DNA of 38,322 nt, from positions 1 to 38,322 of the forward strand of contig JAQGDQ010002435.1 of assembly GCA_030141605.1 (NCBI GenBank). Reading direction: 5' to 3'. Every line of letters starts with the position of its first letter. Position 1 is the first letter of the stretch. Origin of the DNA: Tubiluchus corallicola (taxonomy: Eukaryota; Priapulida; Priapulimorpha; Priapulimorphida; Tubiluchidae). Positions 10,679 to 19,716 of this stretch are shown piece after piece. The notes under the pieces were generated by a model, which made no database searches, was not told the DNA's origin, and saw only the letters and a program-made list of their open reading frames with translations. A program made the translations under genes and the position numbers.

Positions 10679-10957
10679 ATGGCACGATCTGTTTGGAAAG
10701 GACCATTCGTTGATGGTTATCTTCTAAAGAAGGCAGAGAAGGTTAGAGCTTCAGGACGTCGAGAAGTGATTAAAACATGGTCGCGGCGTTCGACAATATT
10801 GCCGCAGTTTGTTGGGTTAACATTTGGCGTCCATAATGGCATAAAATTTATTCCTGTTTTTGTGACAGAAGATATGGTAGGTCAGAAGTTTGGAGAATAT
10901 TCTCCAACTCGTGTATATTATGGCCACGCAGCTGACAAAAAGGCAAAGAGAGGGTAA
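10679..10957 (+). CDS. rpsS: 30S ribosomal protein S19
   Basis: S19 binds the head of the 30S subunit with S13. The 92-residue product begins [19 protein letters not shown] and contains [20 protein letters not shown], both diagnostic. It is preceded by AAGGGA and followed after only two bases by rplV. Length and order are standard for the S10 cluster. Confidence 0.97.
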   Translation: MARSVWKGPFVDGYLLKKAEKVRASGRREVIKTWSRRSTILPQFVGLTFGVHNGIKFIPVFVTEDMVGQKFGEYSPTRVYYGHAADKKAKRG

Positions 10958-10959
10958 CA

Positions 10960-11340
10960 ATGGGCAAGTTAAAGGCTGCAAGACGCTATGCTGATAATGA
11001 AGCAGGAGTGCTTGTTCGAAATATTCGGATAAGTCCTCAAAAGTTAAACTTGGTCGCCGGAATGATACGAGGTAAGGATTGCTCAACAGCGGTTACAGAA
11101 CTGCGGTTTAGCAGGAAGCGTATAGCGATTGATGTTCGCAAGGCTTTAGAGAGCGCGATAGCGAATGCGGAAAATAACCATGGCTTGGATATTGATCGCC
11201 TTTATGTTTCTGAGGCGACGGTTGGGAAATCATTGATTATGAAGCGTTGGCGCCCACGAGCCAGAGGACGGACTGGTCGTATTGTAAAGCCGTTTAGTAA
11301 TCTTCGTCTAACTGTTTCTGAACGCGCGGAGGAGAAATAA
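10960..11340 (+). CDS. rplV: 50S ribosomal protein L22
   Basis: L22 contributes the constriction of the nascent-peptide tunnel and is a site of macrolide resistance changes. The 126-residue protein contains [20 protein letters not shown] and the beta-hairpin segment [20 protein letters not shown], with no duplication or deletion evident in the tip. Its stop shares a base with the rpsC start (TAATG). Confidence 0.97.
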   Translation: MGKLKAARRYADNEAGVLVRNIRISPQKLNLVAGMIRGKDCSTAVTELRFSRKRIAIDVRKALESAIANAENNHGLDIDRLYVSEATVGKSLIMKRWRPRARGRTGRIVKPFSNLRLTVSERAEEK

Positions 11341-12020
11341 TGGGACAGAAAGTTAATCCAGTAGGGTTGCGCTTAGGAATTAACCAGACGTGGGATTCTC
11401 GCTGGTATGCGGATGGAAGCTATACTAAGCAGCTTCATGAGGATTTGCAGATTCGTCGTTGGCTTGAAAAACGCCTAATGCAGGCTGGCGTCGCTCGCGT
11501 TGTTATAGAACGTCCAGCGCGCAAGGCGCGTGTTATGATTCATACGGCGCGACCAGGCGTTGTAATTGGAAAAAAAGGCGTTGATATCGATAAAATAAAA
11601 AGTGAACTTCAAAATATGACAGGTTCTGAAGTTCAGTTGAATATTTTAGAAATACGCAAGCCTGAAATTGAAGCGCAGCTTGTTGCGGAAGGAATCTCCA
11701 ACCAGCTTGTTCGCCGTGTATCGTTTCGTCGTGCGATGAAACGCGCTGTTCAGTCAGCAATGCGTTTGGGAGCTGGCGGCATTCGAGTGAATTGCAGTGG
11801 ACGCCTTGGCGGCGCGGAAATCGCTCGTATGGAATGGTACAGAGAGGGACGTGTTCCTCTTCATACACTTCGTGCGGATATTGACTATGGTGAGGCGAAA
11901 GCCTTAACAACGTATGGTATATTAGGTATCAAGGTTTGGATTTACAAGGGCGATATTATGGAACATGATCCCATGGGCCATGAGAAACGCCTATTTACAC
12001 GACGCCCTGCGACAAAATAG
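11340..12020 (+). CDS. rpsC: 30S ribosomal protein S3
   Basis: S3 forms part of the mRNA entry channel. The 226-residue product starts [20 protein letters not shown]. It has a KH-type domain with the GxxG loop ([17 protein letters not shown]) and a C-terminal domain with [21 protein letters not shown] residues. Length is normal for the class. It begins on the last base of the rplV stop codon, so the two are probably translationally coupled. Confidence 0.97.
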   Translation: MGQKVNPVGLRLGINQTWDSRWYADGSYTKQLHEDLQIRRWLEKRLMQAGVARVVIERPARKARVMIHTARPGVVIGKKGVDIDKIKSELQNMTGSEVQLNILEIRKPEIEAQLVAEGISNQLVRRVSFRRAMKRAVQSAMRLGAGGIRVNCSGRLGGAEIARMEWYREGRVPLHTLRADIDYGEAKALTTYGILGIKVWIYKGDIMEHDPMGHEKRLFTRRPATK

Positions 12021-12053
12021 GCGATCGGGTAATAGTGAAGGGAATAAAGAGTT

Positions 12054-12473
12054 ATGTTGAGTCCAAAGAGAACAAAATTCAGGAAGGCGCATAAGGGTCG
12101 TATTCATGGAAATGCCAAAGGTGGCACGACATTGAATTTCGGAACCTATGGCTTAAAGGCGCTGACTCCTGAGCGGGTTACGTCTCGCCAAATTGAGGCG
12201 GCACGTCGTGCGATGACTCGTTACATGAAGAGGGCCGGGCGTGTGTGGATTAGGATTTTTCCTGATTTACCAGTTTCTCAGAAACCTGCAGAGGTTCGTC
12301 AGGGAAAGGGAAAAGGTACGCCTGAATATTGGGCATGCCGCGTAAAACCAGGGCGTATAATGTTTGAGATAGATGGTGTTAGCCAGGAGATAGCCCGTCG
12401 CGCTTTTGAGCTCGCGTCGGCGAAGCTTCCTGTTCGGACTCGTTTTGTCATGCGATTGGGCGAGGAGGAGTAG
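12054..12473 (+). CDS. rplP: 50S ribosomal protein L16
   Basis: L16 helps position tRNA at the A and P sites of the large subunit. The 139-residue product begins [19 protein letters not shown] and contains [20 protein letters not shown] and [17 protein letters not shown], the expected conserved blocks; the conserved Arg of this region, hydroxylated in E. coli, appears present. It lies 33 bases after rpsC with AAGGGA as ribosome-binding site, and rpmC follows five bases later. Confidence 0.97.
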   Translation: MLSPKRTKFRKAHKGRIHGNAKGGTTLNFGTYGLKALTPERVTSRQIEAARRAMTRYMKRAGRVWIRIFPDLPVSQKPAEVRQGKGKGTPEYWACRVKPGRIMFEIDGVSQEIARRAFELASAKLPVRTRFVMRLGEEE

Positions 12474-12478
12474 AGAAT

Positions 12479-12691
12479 ATGAAAGTGTCAGAGGTTCGCA
12501 GTAAGAGCGTTGATGAATTAAAAGAAGCCTTGTTACACCTTCGTCGTGAGCGTTTGAATTATCGTTTTCAAGCTGCGAGTGGTATTCTTGAGAATACAGC
12601 GCAGATTAGACGTGCACGTCGGGATATAGCCCGTATAAAAACAATATTGAATGAGCGTGAATCTTCTCGGAATCAGGATGGAGAGAAATAA
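12479..12691 (+). CDS. rpmC: 50S ribosomal protein L29
   Basis: L29 is a small two-helix protein next to L23 at the tunnel exit. The 70-residue product has the family pattern [21 protein letters not shown] followed by an [14 protein letters not shown] helix. Its stop shares one base with the rpsQ start (TAATG). Length and position are standard. Confidence 0.95.
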   Translation: MKVSEVRSKSVDELKEALLHLRRERLNYRFQAASGILENTAQIRRARRDIARIKTILNERESSRNQDGEK

Positions 12692-12927
12692 TGCCAAGGC
12701 GAATTTTACAAGGAGTTGTTGTTAGTGATAAAATGGATAAGACGATAGTCGTCCGTGTTGAACGTCGGATTTTCCATCCATTATATCGCAAGGTTATTCG
12801 CCGTAGTCAGAAATATATGGCGCATGATCCTGAAAATAGATTGAAAATTGGGGATAATGTCAGAATACAAGAGTGTTGTCCTCTTTCCAAGCGTAAAAGC
12901 TGGGAAGTTATTTCGGAAGCGTCCTGA
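12691..12927 (+). CDS. rpsQ: 30S ribosomal protein S17
   Basis: S17 is a primary 16S rRNA-binding protein of the OB-fold type. The product has 78 residues. It contains [19 protein letters not shown] and [18 protein letters not shown], both conserved. It begins on the last base of the rpmC stop. There is no extension. Confidence 0.96.
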   Translation: MPRRILQGVVVSDKMDKTIVVRVERRIFHPLYRKVIRRSQKYMAHDPENRLKIGDNVRIQECCPLSKRKSWEVISEAS

Positions 12928-12951
12928 GGATTTGATGAGGAGTAATGTAGG

Positions 12952-13320
12952 ATGATACAGGCGGAAACGAGATTAGATGTTGCGGATAACTCTGGAGCGC
13001 GTACTGTTCAGTGCATCAAAGTTTTAGGAGGCTCTAAGCGAAGATGGGCTTCGATTGGCGATGTTATTGTTGTTACGGTGAAGGATGCTATTCCTCGTGG
13101 TCGTGTTAAGAAGGGCGATGTTCTGAAGGCTGTTATTGTTCGGACAGCGAAAGATATTCGTCGCGATGATGGTACGGCGATACGTTTTGACCGGAATGCA
13201 GCTGTTTTGATAAATGCTCAGGGTGAGCCTATAGGGACTCGTATATTCGGGCCTGTTACAAGGGAGCTTCGGGCGCGGAAATATATGAAGATTATTTCAC
13301 TTGCACCGGAGGTATTATAA
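12952..13320 (+). CDS. rplN: 50S ribosomal protein L14
   Basis: L14 sits at the subunit interface and is the docking site for the silencing factor RsfS. The 122-residue protein begins [20 protein letters not shown] and ends [16 protein letters not shown]. It is highly conserved and of normal length. It opens the spc portion of the run, 24 bases after rpsQ, with GATGAGGAG as ribosome-binding site and no separate promoter visible. Confidence 0.97.
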   Translation: MIQAETRLDVADNSGARTVQCIKVLGGSKRRWASIGDVIVVTVKDAIPRGRVKKGDVLKAVIVRTAKDIRRDDGTAIRFDRNAAVLINAQGEPIGTRIFGPVTRELRARKYMKIISLAPEVL

Positions 13321-13324
13321 GGCG

Positions 13325-13639
13325 ATGAAATCAAAAATAAAAAAGGGCGATCGCGTAATTGTGCTTGCAGGACGCGATAAAGGTAAGACAGGTGAAGTTA
13401 CGGCTGTTTTTCCACGAAAGAGTCTGGCGACTGTCCAAGGGGTGAATATGGTGAAACGCCATCAGCGCCCGACAGCAACGTCAGCAGGTGGCATTGTTGA
13501 GAAAGAAGGGATGATTCATTTGTCGAATTTAAGTCATCTTGATCCGGAAGATGGAAAACCGTGCCGTGTTGGCTATCGTTTTCAGGATAATCGGAAAGTT
13601 CGTTTTTCTCGGCGTTCTAACGAAGTTATAGATTCATAG
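13325..13639 (+). CDS. rplX: 50S ribosomal protein L24
   Basis: L24 is an assembly initiator of the 50S subunit with a KOW motif ([20 protein letters not shown]). I chose the ATG at 13325, four bases after the rplN stop, giving 104 residues starting MKSKIKKGD. An upstream in-frame TTG at 13301 lies inside rplN and would add eight unlikely residues. GGAGG at 13308-13312, within the end of rplN, or AAGG at 13319-13322 could serve as ribosome-binding site. Confidence 0.95.
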   Translation: MKSKIKKGDRVIVLAGRDKGKTGEVTAVFPRKSLATVQGVNMVKRHQRPTATSAGGIVEKEGMIHLSNLSHLDPEDGKPCRVGYRFQDNRKVRFSRRSNEVIDS

Positions 13640-13651
13640 GGAGCCTTTGTA

Positions 13652-14191
13652 ATGACGCGACTTTTAGAACATTATAATACAGTTGTCAAGCCAGCTTTAA
13701 TTGAAGAATTTGGCTATCAGAATACAATGGCGGTTCCTGGCCTTAAGAAGGTTGTTTTAAACATGGGTGTTGGTGAAGCTTCGCAAGATCGCGGAAAAAT
13801 CGATCGAGCCGTGGAAGAAATGGGACTGATAGCAGGTCAGCGACCTGTTATTACACGGGCTCGTAATTCCATAGCGGGCTTTAAAATACGCGATGGTATG
13901 GTTGTTGGTTGTAAAGTTACACTTCGCCAAAGTCGTATGTACGAGTTTTTAGATCGCTTGATTACAATAGCGTTGCCGCGTGTTCGGGACTTTCATGGCT
14001 TGAATCCACGTAGCTTTGATGGAGCGGGAAATTATTCTTTAGGAATTAAGGAACAAATTATCTTTCCAGAGATTAATTATGATCGTATTGATAAAATACG
14101 TGGCTTGGATGTTTGTATTAGCACGACTGCGCGGACAGATAAGGAAGCGCTAGTATTGTTACGTAATTTCGGTATGCCTTTTAGGAACTGA
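13652..14191 (+). CDS. rplE: 50S ribosomal protein L5
   Basis: L5 binds 5S rRNA and contacts the P-site tRNA. The 179-residue product has the conserved [35 protein letters not shown] and FSLGIKEQ-like ([14 protein letters not shown]) blocks. Length is exactly as in E. coli. It follows rplX by 12 bases, with GGGAG as ribosome-binding site. Confidence 0.97.
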   Translation: MTRLLEHYNTVVKPALIEEFGYQNTMAVPGLKKVVLNMGVGEASQDRGKIDRAVEEMGLIAGQRPVITRARNSIAGFKIRDGMVVGCKVTLRQSRMYEFLDRLITIALPRVRDFHGLNPRSFDGAGNYSLGIKEQIIFPEINYDRIDKIRGLDVCISTTARTDKEALVLLRNFGMPFRN

Positions 14192-14218
14192 TCGTTATTT
14201 GGAGATAAAGAGAGTATT

Positions 14219-14524
14219 ATGGCGAGAAAAAGTTTAGTAGAACGTAATAAGAAACGCGTTCGTCTTTCGAAGAAGTATGAGGCGCGCCGTCAGGCCTTGC
14301 TTGATGTTGCCCGCGCACGCGATGTTTCTCCGGGAGAGCGTTTTAGAGCGACGTTGAAATTAGCGGAGCTTCCTAGGAATTCTGCTCCATCACGGCAGCG
14401 CTTGCGTTGCCAGTTAACGGGACGTCCACGAGGAAATTATCGCAAGTTTGATTTGTGCCGTATCGCACTTCGAGAGCTTGCTTCAAAAGGCCATATTCCA
14501 GGTATGGTGAAGTCGAGTTGGTAG
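14219..14524 (+). CDS. rpsN: 30S ribosomal protein S14 (long form)
   Basis: S14 helps assemble the 30S head. At 101 residues this is the long form; only two cysteines are visible (in [10 protein letters not shown] and LCRIAL) and not the paired CxxC motifs of the short zinc-binding form. It is therefore the zinc-independent type usual in Proteobacteria. It begins [20 protein letters not shown], 27 bases after rplE. Confidence 0.96.
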   Translation: MARKSLVERNKKRVRLSKKYEARRQALLDVARARDVSPGERFRATLKLAELPRNSAPSRQRLRCQLTGRPRGNYRKFDLCRIALRELASKGHIPGMVKSSW

Positions 14525-14540
14525 GAAGGGGTATTGAATA

Positions 14541-14939
14541 ATGGCGATGACAGATCCTATTGCTGATATGTTGACTCGTATACGAAATGGTCAGCATGCG
14601 AAAAAAGCAACAATTGTAACGCCGGCCTCTCGGCTGCGGGAGAGCGTACTGAGTGTTTTAAAACGAGAAGGGTATATTCGTGGGTACGAAGCTTATGAAG
14701 AAAGACCCGGTATCAAGGCGATACGTGTTGATTTAAAATATCATAGTGGAGAAGCTGTGATCCGCAAAATCAATCGCGTTTCCAAGCCAGGATGTCGAGT
14801 TTATTCAAGCATACGTGATTTAAAGCCGGTTTTTAATGGCTTAGGAATCGCGATATTATCGACTTCCCGTGGTGTTATATCGGATGCGGAAGCACGTGCG
14901 GCACGTGTTGGTGGCGAAGTTATTTGTGAGGTTTTTTAA
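14541..14939 (+). CDS. rpsH: 30S ribosomal protein S8
   Basis: S8 binds helix 21 of 16S rRNA and is the autorepressor of the spc operon in E. coli. The 132-residue protein begins MAMTDPIADMLTRIRNGQ and ends with STSRGVISDAEARAARVGGE. Length is normal. It is 16 bases after rpsN with GAAGGGG as ribosome-binding site. No obvious helix-21 mimic was recognised near rplN-rplX, so S8 feedback is not demonstrated. Confidence 0.97.
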   Translation: MAMTDPIADMLTRIRNGQHAKKATIVTPASRLRESVLSVLKREGYIRGYEAYEERPGIKAIRVDLKYHSGEAVIRKINRVSKPGCRVYSSIRDLKPVFNGLGIAILSTSRGVISDAEARAARVGGEVICEVF

Positions 14940-14959
14940 CCGGAAAGGGTAGCGTTTAA

Positions 14960-15493
14960 ATGTCACGAATTGGTAAGAATCCCATAGATATTCCTACTGG
15001 TGTCACAGTGGATATTAATGGTCAGGAAGTGAAGACTAAGGGTAAAAATGGCGAGCTTGGCATGGTCTTTTCTCAGGATGTCTCTATTGTCCGTGAGGAA
15101 GAGCAGATTGTTGTTTCCCCGCGAAGCAACAGCACACAGTCACGAAAGATGTGGGGAACCGCGCGCGCTGTTATAGCGAATATGGTTACGGGTGTCTCTG
15201 AAGGATTTACACGTGATCTGGAAGTGAATGGCGTTGGATATCGCGCATCAATGCAGGGGAAGACTCTTGTTTTGCAGCTAGGTTACAGCCATGATATTAT
15301 TTTTTCTGTTCCGGACTCTGTTGAGATTACATGCCCGGATCAGACGCACATTAAGGTTTTTGGCGCAGATAAACAGCGGGTTGGTCAAGTCGCGGCTGAG
15401 ATTCGCTCGTTTCGCCCACCAGAGCCTTATAAAGGGAAGGGTATTAAATATTCTGGTGAATATATTCTCCGTAAAGAAGGTAAGAAGAAGTAG
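14960..15493 (+). CDS. rplF: 50S ribosomal protein L6
   Basis: L6 lies near the factor-binding site and stabilises the sarcin-ricin region. The 177-residue product starts MSRIGKNPIDIPTGVTVDIN and has the C-terminal signature PEPYKGKGIKYSGEYILRKE. The length matches the family. It is preceded by AAAGGGT, and rplR follows six bases later. Confidence 0.97.
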   Translation: MSRIGKNPIDIPTGVTVDINGQEVKTKGKNGELGMVFSQDVSIVREEEQIVVSPRSNSTQSRKMWGTARAVIANMVTGVSEGFTRDLEVNGVGYRASMQGKTLVLQLGYSHDIIFSVPDSVEITCPDQTHIKVFGADKQRVGQVAAEIRSFRPPEPYKGKGIKYSGEYILRKEGKKK

Positions 15494-15499
15494 TGAGTT

Positions 15500-15865
15500 A
15501 TGGCACAGAGTAAAAGAGAACTTTTTGAACGTCGTAAGCGCCGTATGCGCGTGCGACTTAGCAAAATATCTGGTGGTAGAAAACGCTTGTCTGTTTTTCG
15601 CTCAAACCAGAATATTTACGCGCAGATTATTGACGACACAAAGGGCGTAACGTTGGCTTCCGCTTCGACATTGGACTCTTCGCTTCGCAAAGAAGTGGAG
15701 AAAATAAAGCCGAAGGAAGCGGCGGCTTATGTAGGAAAATTAGTTGCTGAACGGGCGTCATCCGCAGGAATAACGGAAGTTGTTTTTGATCGGGGTGGCT
15801 ATCGCTATCATGGCCGGGTCAAAGCTCTGGCGGATGCGGCGCGTGAAGCTGGACTTCAGTTTTAG
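15500..15865 (+). CDS. rplR: 50S ribosomal protein L18
   Basis: L18 brings 5S rRNA into the large subunit. The 121-residue protein has [20 protein letters not shown], which is strongly basic, and the conserved end [20 protein letters not shown]. Length and neighbours are standard. rpsE follows after 23 bases. Confidence 0.97.
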   Translation: MAQSKRELFERRKRRMRVRLSKISGGRKRLSVFRSNQNIYAQIIDDTKGVTLASASTLDSSLRKEVEKIKPKEAAAYVGKLVAERASSAGITEVVFDRGGYRYHGRVKALADAAREAGLQF

Positions 15866-15888
15866 GGTTTAAGTAGGGAGCAGATATA

Positions 15889-16491
15889 ATGGTCAATATG
15901 CCCAGTGACAGTAACCGTTCTTCTCGTGGCCAGCAGAATCGTAAAAATTCTCGCCCTCGTGAGGAGGTTGAGTTTATCGATCGTCTTGTCCACATTAATC
16001 GTGTGGCTAAGGTTGTGAAGGGAGGAAGACGCTTTTCTTTCGCGGCTTTAGTTGTTGTTGGTGATGGTCGTGGCCTTGTCGGTTATGGAACCGGAAAGGC
16101 ACGTGAGGTTCCAGAAGCTGTCCGTAAGGCAACAGAGTCAGCGAAACGATCGATGATTCGCGTTCCTCTGCGAGAGGGAAGAACATTTCATCATGATATA
16201 CAAGGTCGATTTGGCGCCGGAAAAGTCGTTGTTCGTTCAGCGCCTTCAGGTACCGGAATTATTGCGGGCGGTCCTATGCGAGCTGTTTTTGAAACAATGG
16301 GTGTTCAGGATGTGGTAGCCAAATCTATTGGAACATCAAATCCGCATAATATGGTTAAGGCGACTTTTAACGCTTTAGAGCAGTCAATGTCTCCGCGGCT
16401 GATCGCGGCACGCCGTGATAAACGCGTTGGAGAAATTGTCGCGCGTCGCTCATCCTCAACCTCATCGTCATCATCGCCGTCAGTGGCTTAA
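15889..16491 (+). CDS. rpsE: 30S ribosomal protein S5 with a serine-rich tail
   Basis: S5 contributes to decoding accuracy and the mRNA entry channel. The core runs from [20 protein letters not shown] through [19 protein letters not shown]. The protein is 200 residues, longer than the E. coli protein (167). It carries an N-terminal Ser/Arg/Gln-rich stretch of about 25 residues and ends in a run rich in serine ([15 protein letters not shown]). The first ATG has AGGGAG eight bases upstream; a second in-frame ATG lies at 15898. The serine run is encoded mostly by TCA/TCG repeats, suggesting slippage-driven expansion. Confidence 0.96.
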   Translation: MVNMPSDSNRSSRGQQNRKNSRPREEVEFIDRLVHINRVAKVVKGGRRFSFAALVVVGDGRGLVGYGTGKAREVPEAVRKATESAKRSMIRVPLREGRTFHHDIQGRFGAGKVVVRSAPSGTGIIAGGPMRAVFETMGVQDVVAKSIGTSNPHNMVKATFNALEQSMSPRLIAARRDKRVGEIVARRSSSTSSSSSPSVA

Positions 16492-16509
16492 TGTGAAGGA
16501 GCTGTATTG

Positions 16510-16701
16510 ATGTCAGGAAAAAAAACAATACGTGTTCAGCAGGTTGCTAGCGCTATTCGTCGCCCTAAGGATCAGGGCGCGACTTTAGTGGGCTTGGGTT
16601 TGGGAAAAATCAACAGGATTCGGGAGCTTGAAGATACACCGTCTGTTCGGGGCATGATTCGGAAAGTTTCGCATTTAGTACGTGTTCTTGATGACAAATA
16701 A
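16510..16701 (+). CDS. rpmD: 50S ribosomal protein L30
   Basis: L30 is a small peripheral 50S protein. I place the start at the ATG at 16510 ([20 protein letters not shown]), giving 63 residues; the TTG just before it is in frame but unneeded. AAGGAG at 16496-16501 is well spaced from this ATG. The conserved [12 protein letters not shown] block is present. rplO follows 10 bases later. Confidence 0.95.
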   Translation: MSGKKTIRVQQVASAIRRPKDQGATLVGLGLGKINRIRELEDTPSVRGMIRKVSHLVRVLDDK

Positions 16702-16711
16702 GGGGAAAACA

Positions 16712-17167
16712 ATGCGTTTATGTGATATCAGAGATAACAAAGGTGCGCGGCGTTCTCGGCGACGGGTCGGTCGGGGGATGTCCTCTGGCTGGGGAAAAAC
16801 AGCCGGCCATGGTCAAAAAGGACAAAAATCGCGAAGCGGCGTCGCTTTAGCAGGATTTGAAGGAGGACAGACACCTCTTTACAGACGCTTGCCTAAGCGC
16901 GGATTTAATAATTTTACACGGAAAAATTATGCGATTATAAGCCTTCAGCGCCTTCAGGAAGCAGTTGAAAAAGGGACACTTGACAGTTCGCAGCCTATTA
17001 CAGAAGACGTTTTGCGTGAGGCAAGGCTTCTTAAAGGGCGTTGCGATGGCGTAAAACTATTGGGAAATGAAGGCTTGAAGATCCCCTTGACGGTTGAGCT
17101 TTCAGCAGCGTCTAAGGGAGCCTCTGAGCAAGTTGAAAAACTAGGTGGAAAGATTATTTTGAAATAG
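16712..17167 (+). CDS. rplO: 50S ribosomal protein L15
   Basis: L15 is a late-assembly, glycine-rich 50S protein. The start is set at the ATG at 16712 (MRLCDIRDNKGARRSRRRVG), which matches the family and gives 151 residues; the longer frame from 16682 would overlap rpmD and is rejected. AGGGG at 16701-16705 is the ribosome-binding site. The Gly-rich segment GMSSGWGKTAGHGQKGQKSR and GFEGGQTPLYRRLPKRGF are diagnostic. Confidence 0.96.
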   Translation: MRLCDIRDNKGARRSRRRVGRGMSSGWGKTAGHGQKGQKSRSGVALAGFEGGQTPLYRRLPKRGFNNFTRKNYAIISLQRLQEAVEKGTLDSSQPITEDVLREARLLKGRCDGVKLLGNEGLKIPLTVELSAASKGASEQVEKLGGKIILK

Positions 17168-17206
17168 TATTTGCGATCGTTATTTGACGATTTTGGAGGA
17201 TAATAG

Positions 17207-18565
17207 ATGGTATCGGCAGCAGAGCAGCTGGCTTCAAATATAAGTATGGAGACTTTGGGAAAGGCGACAGAGCTTAAGAAGCGTATATTCTTTACGTTGG
17301 GAGCTTTGCTTGTTTATCGCTTAGGGAGTCATATCCCTCTTCCGGGGGTAAACGCGGCTGTGTTAGCGGAGATATTTGTTAATAACGCAAGCAATGTGCT
17401 TGGCATGTTTGATATGTTTTCAGGCGGATCCTTAAGTCGTATGAGTATTTTTGCCTTGACGATATTTCCATATATTACAGCATCAATTATCATGACATTG
17501 ATGACGTCGGTTGTCCCGCAGCTAGAGGCTTTAAAAAAGAGTGGCGATGTTGGCCGCCGCCGAATAAATCAATATACGCGTTTACTGACAGTTTTTCTCG
17601 CAGGCATGCAGGCATGGGTGCTCGCGGCAGGCCTTGAGAGTTTAACAGGAACATCAGGCGCGGCAGTTGTCAATCCAGGATTTTTCTTCAGATTTACGGC
17701 AGTTGTGACTCTTGTTGGCGGTACATTGTTTTTAATGTGGCTTGGAGAACAGATTACGGGACGTGGAATTGGAAACGGAATCTCATTGATTATTTATTCC
17801 GGTATTGTTGCGAATTTACCGCTGGCACTGGCGCAAACACTTGAGCTGGGGCGGACTGGTGTATTGTCAGCTTATATTATCATTGCGCTATTATGTATAG
17901 CTGTTGTTGTTATTTGTGTAGTTGTTTTTGTTGAGCGCGCGCAGCGCCGTATAATTGTTCAGTATCCACGCCGCCAGCATGGAAACCGCTCGTTTGCGGG
18001 AGAAAAATCTCATATTCCTTTGAAGATTAATACGGCAGGTGTTATTCCTCCGATTTTCGCCGGCTCTCTTTTGGCGCCTATAGGCATCATGCAGTTTAGT
18101 AGCCAAGGAGGAGAAGGATCAGAGATTGCTCGTACTCTTTTGGCATATTTAGGGCAGGGACAACCTTTATATTTATTTTTATATTTTGTTCTTATCGTCT
18201 TCTTTGCCTTTTTCTATACATCAGTTGTTTTCAACCCGGCAGACACGGCAGAGAATTTAAAACGTAATGGTGGCTTAGTTCTTGGTATTCGTCCCGGTGA
18301 GAATACAGCAAATTATTTTGATTATGTTTTGACGCGTTTGACTTGTGTAGGAGCTTTATATCTTTCAGCGATTTGCTTAATGCCGGAATTTTTAAATTCA
18401 CGCTATAGCATACCGTTTTATTTTGGTGGAACAAGTTTGCTGATTGTTGTTACTGTTACGATCGATACGGTTACGCAGGTTCAGTCCCATCTTTTGGCGC
18501 ACCAGTATGAGAGTCTTTTGAAAAAATCGAATCTCAGAGGCAGCAAAAGAAAGTCGAGAAGGTAG
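17207..18565 (+). CDS. secY: Protein translocase subunit SecY
   Basis: SecY is the channel-forming inner-membrane subunit of the Sec translocon. The product has 452 residues and about ten hydrophobic segments. Diagnostic stretches are RLGSHIPLPGVN, the TM2 region GGSLSRMSIFALTIFPYITA, the cytoplasmic loop ending RRIIVQYPRRQHG, and RPGENTANYFDYVLTRLT. It ends in a short basic tail (SNLRGSKRKSRR). It is 39 bases after rplO with TGGAGGA as ribosome-binding site, and adk follows 12 bases later. Confidence 0.97.
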   Translation: MVSAAEQLASNISMETLGKATELKKRIFFTLGALLVYRLGSHIPLPGVNAAVLAEIFVNNASNVLGMFDMFSGGSLSRMSIFALTIFPYITASIIMTLMTSVVPQLEALKKSGDVGRRRINQYTRLLTVFLAGMQAWVLAAGLESLTGTSGAAVVNPGFFFRFTAVVTLVGGTLFLMWLGEQITGRGIGNGISLIIYSGIVANLPLALAQTLELGRTGVLSAYIIIALLCIAVVVICVVVFVERAQRRIIVQYPRRQHGNRSFAGEKSHIPLKINTAGVIPPIFAGSLLAPIGIMQFSSQGGEGSEIARTLLAYLGQGQPLYLFLYFVLIVFFAFFYTSVVFNPADTAENLKRNGGLVLGIRPGENTANYFDYVLTRLTCVGALYLSAICLMPEFLNSRYSIPFYFGGTSLLIVVTVTIDTVTQVQSHLLAHQYESLLKKSNLRGSKRKSRR

Positions 18566-18577
18566 GGTGTTGTTGCG

Positions 18578-19234
18578 ATGAATTTAATTTTAATGGGCGC
18601 GCCAGGGGCTGGCAAAGGAACACAGGCAAGCCGTATAGAAGACCGTTTTGGCGCATTACAGCTATCGGCTGGCGATCTTCTTCGAGAGGAAGTCGCGTTG
18701 GCATCGAACTTAGGAAAAGAAGTTCAGAGCTATCTTGATTCTGGGAAGCTTGTTCCTGATAGCTTGATTATTGATTTAATTTCTGCTCGGATTGATCAGG
18801 ATGATTGCAAGCAGAAGGGATTTATTTTAGATGGTTTTCCTCGGACGATTCCTCAGGCGGAAGCTTTAGAGGTTTTACTGGAGGGGAAGGCTCTGCAGCT
18901 TGACTATGTTATTGTGTTGCAAACGGATATTGACGCGATGGTCGATCGGATCGCGAATCGCTATAGTTGCGCTATGTGCGGAGCGGGTTATCATGAATAC
19001 TATCAACAGCCTTCCGAAGATGGTGTTTGTGATCGTTGTGAAAGTAAAGAGTTTGTTCGTCGTAAGGATGATACTGCTGAAGTTATCCAGGATCGTCTGC
19101 AAGTTTTTCATCGTGAAACGGCGCCAATTTTAGATTGGTACCGTAAAAAAGGAATTTTACAGGAAGTGGATGGAATGCAGTCGATAGATGACGTTACGGA
19201 GACGTTATTTAAGATTCTTTCGGATACGGATTGA
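18578..19234 (+). CDS. adk: Adenylate kinase with zinc-binding LID
   Basis: This cytosolic enzyme interconverts ATP + AMP and two ADP. The 218-residue product has the P-loop GAPGAGKGT (residues 7-15), the AMP-binding GFPRTIPQAEAL block and DRIANRYSC. The LID carries a zinc-type tetracysteine set, C131-x2-C134 and C151-x2-C154, absent from the E. coli enzyme but known in many other bacteria. Its place between secY and rpsM is typical of alphaproteobacteria. The stop codon is embedded in a promoter for the next gene group. Confidence 0.97.
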   Translation: MNLILMGAPGAGKGTQASRIEDRFGALQLSAGDLLREEVALASNLGKEVQSYLDSGKLVPDSLIIDLISARIDQDDCKQKGFILDGFPRTIPQAEALEVLLEGKALQLDYVIVLQTDIDAMVDRIANRYSCAMCGAGYHEYYQQPSEDGVCDRCESKEFVRRKDDTAEVIQDRLQVFHRETAPILDWYRKKGILQEVDGMQSIDDVTETLFKILSDTD

Positions 19235-19258
19235 CAAGGCTGGTATGATCTTTATAAT
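19231..19258 (+). promoter_or_regulatory. Perfect-consensus sigma-70 promoter for the alpha operon
   Basis: TTGACA at 19231-19236 and TATAAT at 19253-19258, both exact, are 16 bases apart. The -35 box overlaps the adk stop codon. Transcription would begin near 19265, about 55 bases before rpsM. It would supply rpsM-rpsK-rpoA-rplQ independently of the long upstream run. Confidence 0.85.
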
Positions 19259-19264
19259 CACGAG

Positions 19265-19292
19265 ATGCTTTATATATTGTTTTAGAAAGCAT
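19265..19292 (+). promoter_or_regulatory. Hairpin at the 5' end of the rpsM leader
   Basis: ATGCTTT (19265-19271) pairs with AAAGCAT (19286-19292) over a 14-base loop, at the predicted first bases of the transcript. It could stabilise the 5' end or be part of an S4-type feedback target for the alpha operon; the E. coli pseudoknot itself is not recognisable. Confidence 0.4.
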
Positions 19293-19320
19293 TTTATTTA
19301 GCTGAAAGGGAGTTAGAATT

Positions 19321-19689
19321 TTGGCCAGGATTGCAGGTGTAAATATACCGACATCAAAGCGCGTAGAGATAGCTTTGACGTATATTTACGGAATTGGACA
19401 TACGAAAGCTAGGGAAATTTGTTCAAAAGCAAACATTCCTTCAGAGCGCCGTGTTCATGAACTTACAGATGATGAAACAACAAGTATTCGCGAGGCAATC
19501 GACAAAGATTACATAGTGGAAGGTGATCTTCGTCGGGAAGTTCAGATGAATATTAAGCGCCTTATGGATTTGGGGTGTTATCGAGGTTTACGCCATCGTC
19601 GGGGGCTTCCTGTTCGAGGTCAGCGGACTCATACCAATGCTCGGACACGTAAAGGAAAAGCGCGTCCAATTGCAGGTAAGAAGAAATAG
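19321..19689 (+). CDS. rpsM: 30S ribosomal protein S13 (TTG start)
   Basis: S13 bridges the subunits at the top of the 30S head. The 122-residue product starts [20 protein letters not shown] and ends in a basic tail ([15 protein letters not shown]). The initiation codon is TTG at 19321. It is fixed by AAAGGGAG at 19305-19312, eight bases upstream, and by family alignment; no ATG is available nearby in frame. A weak start codon behind a perfect promoter suggests control at translation. It begins the alpha operon. Confidence 0.96.
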   Translation: MARIAGVNIPTSKRVEIALTYIYGIGHTKAREICSKANIPSERRVHELTDDETTSIREAIDKDYIVEGDLRREVQMNIKRLMDLGCYRGLRHRRGLPVRGQRTHTNARTRKGKARPIAGKKK

Positions 19690-19716
19690 ACAGTTACATA
19701 AAAGGTAAGCAGAGAA

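Noticed and set aside
18566-19320. Missing rpmJ (L36) between secY and rpsM
   Set aside because: Having adk and not rpmJ at this place is normal for alphaproteobacteria, so it is not a loss event that can be claimed here.
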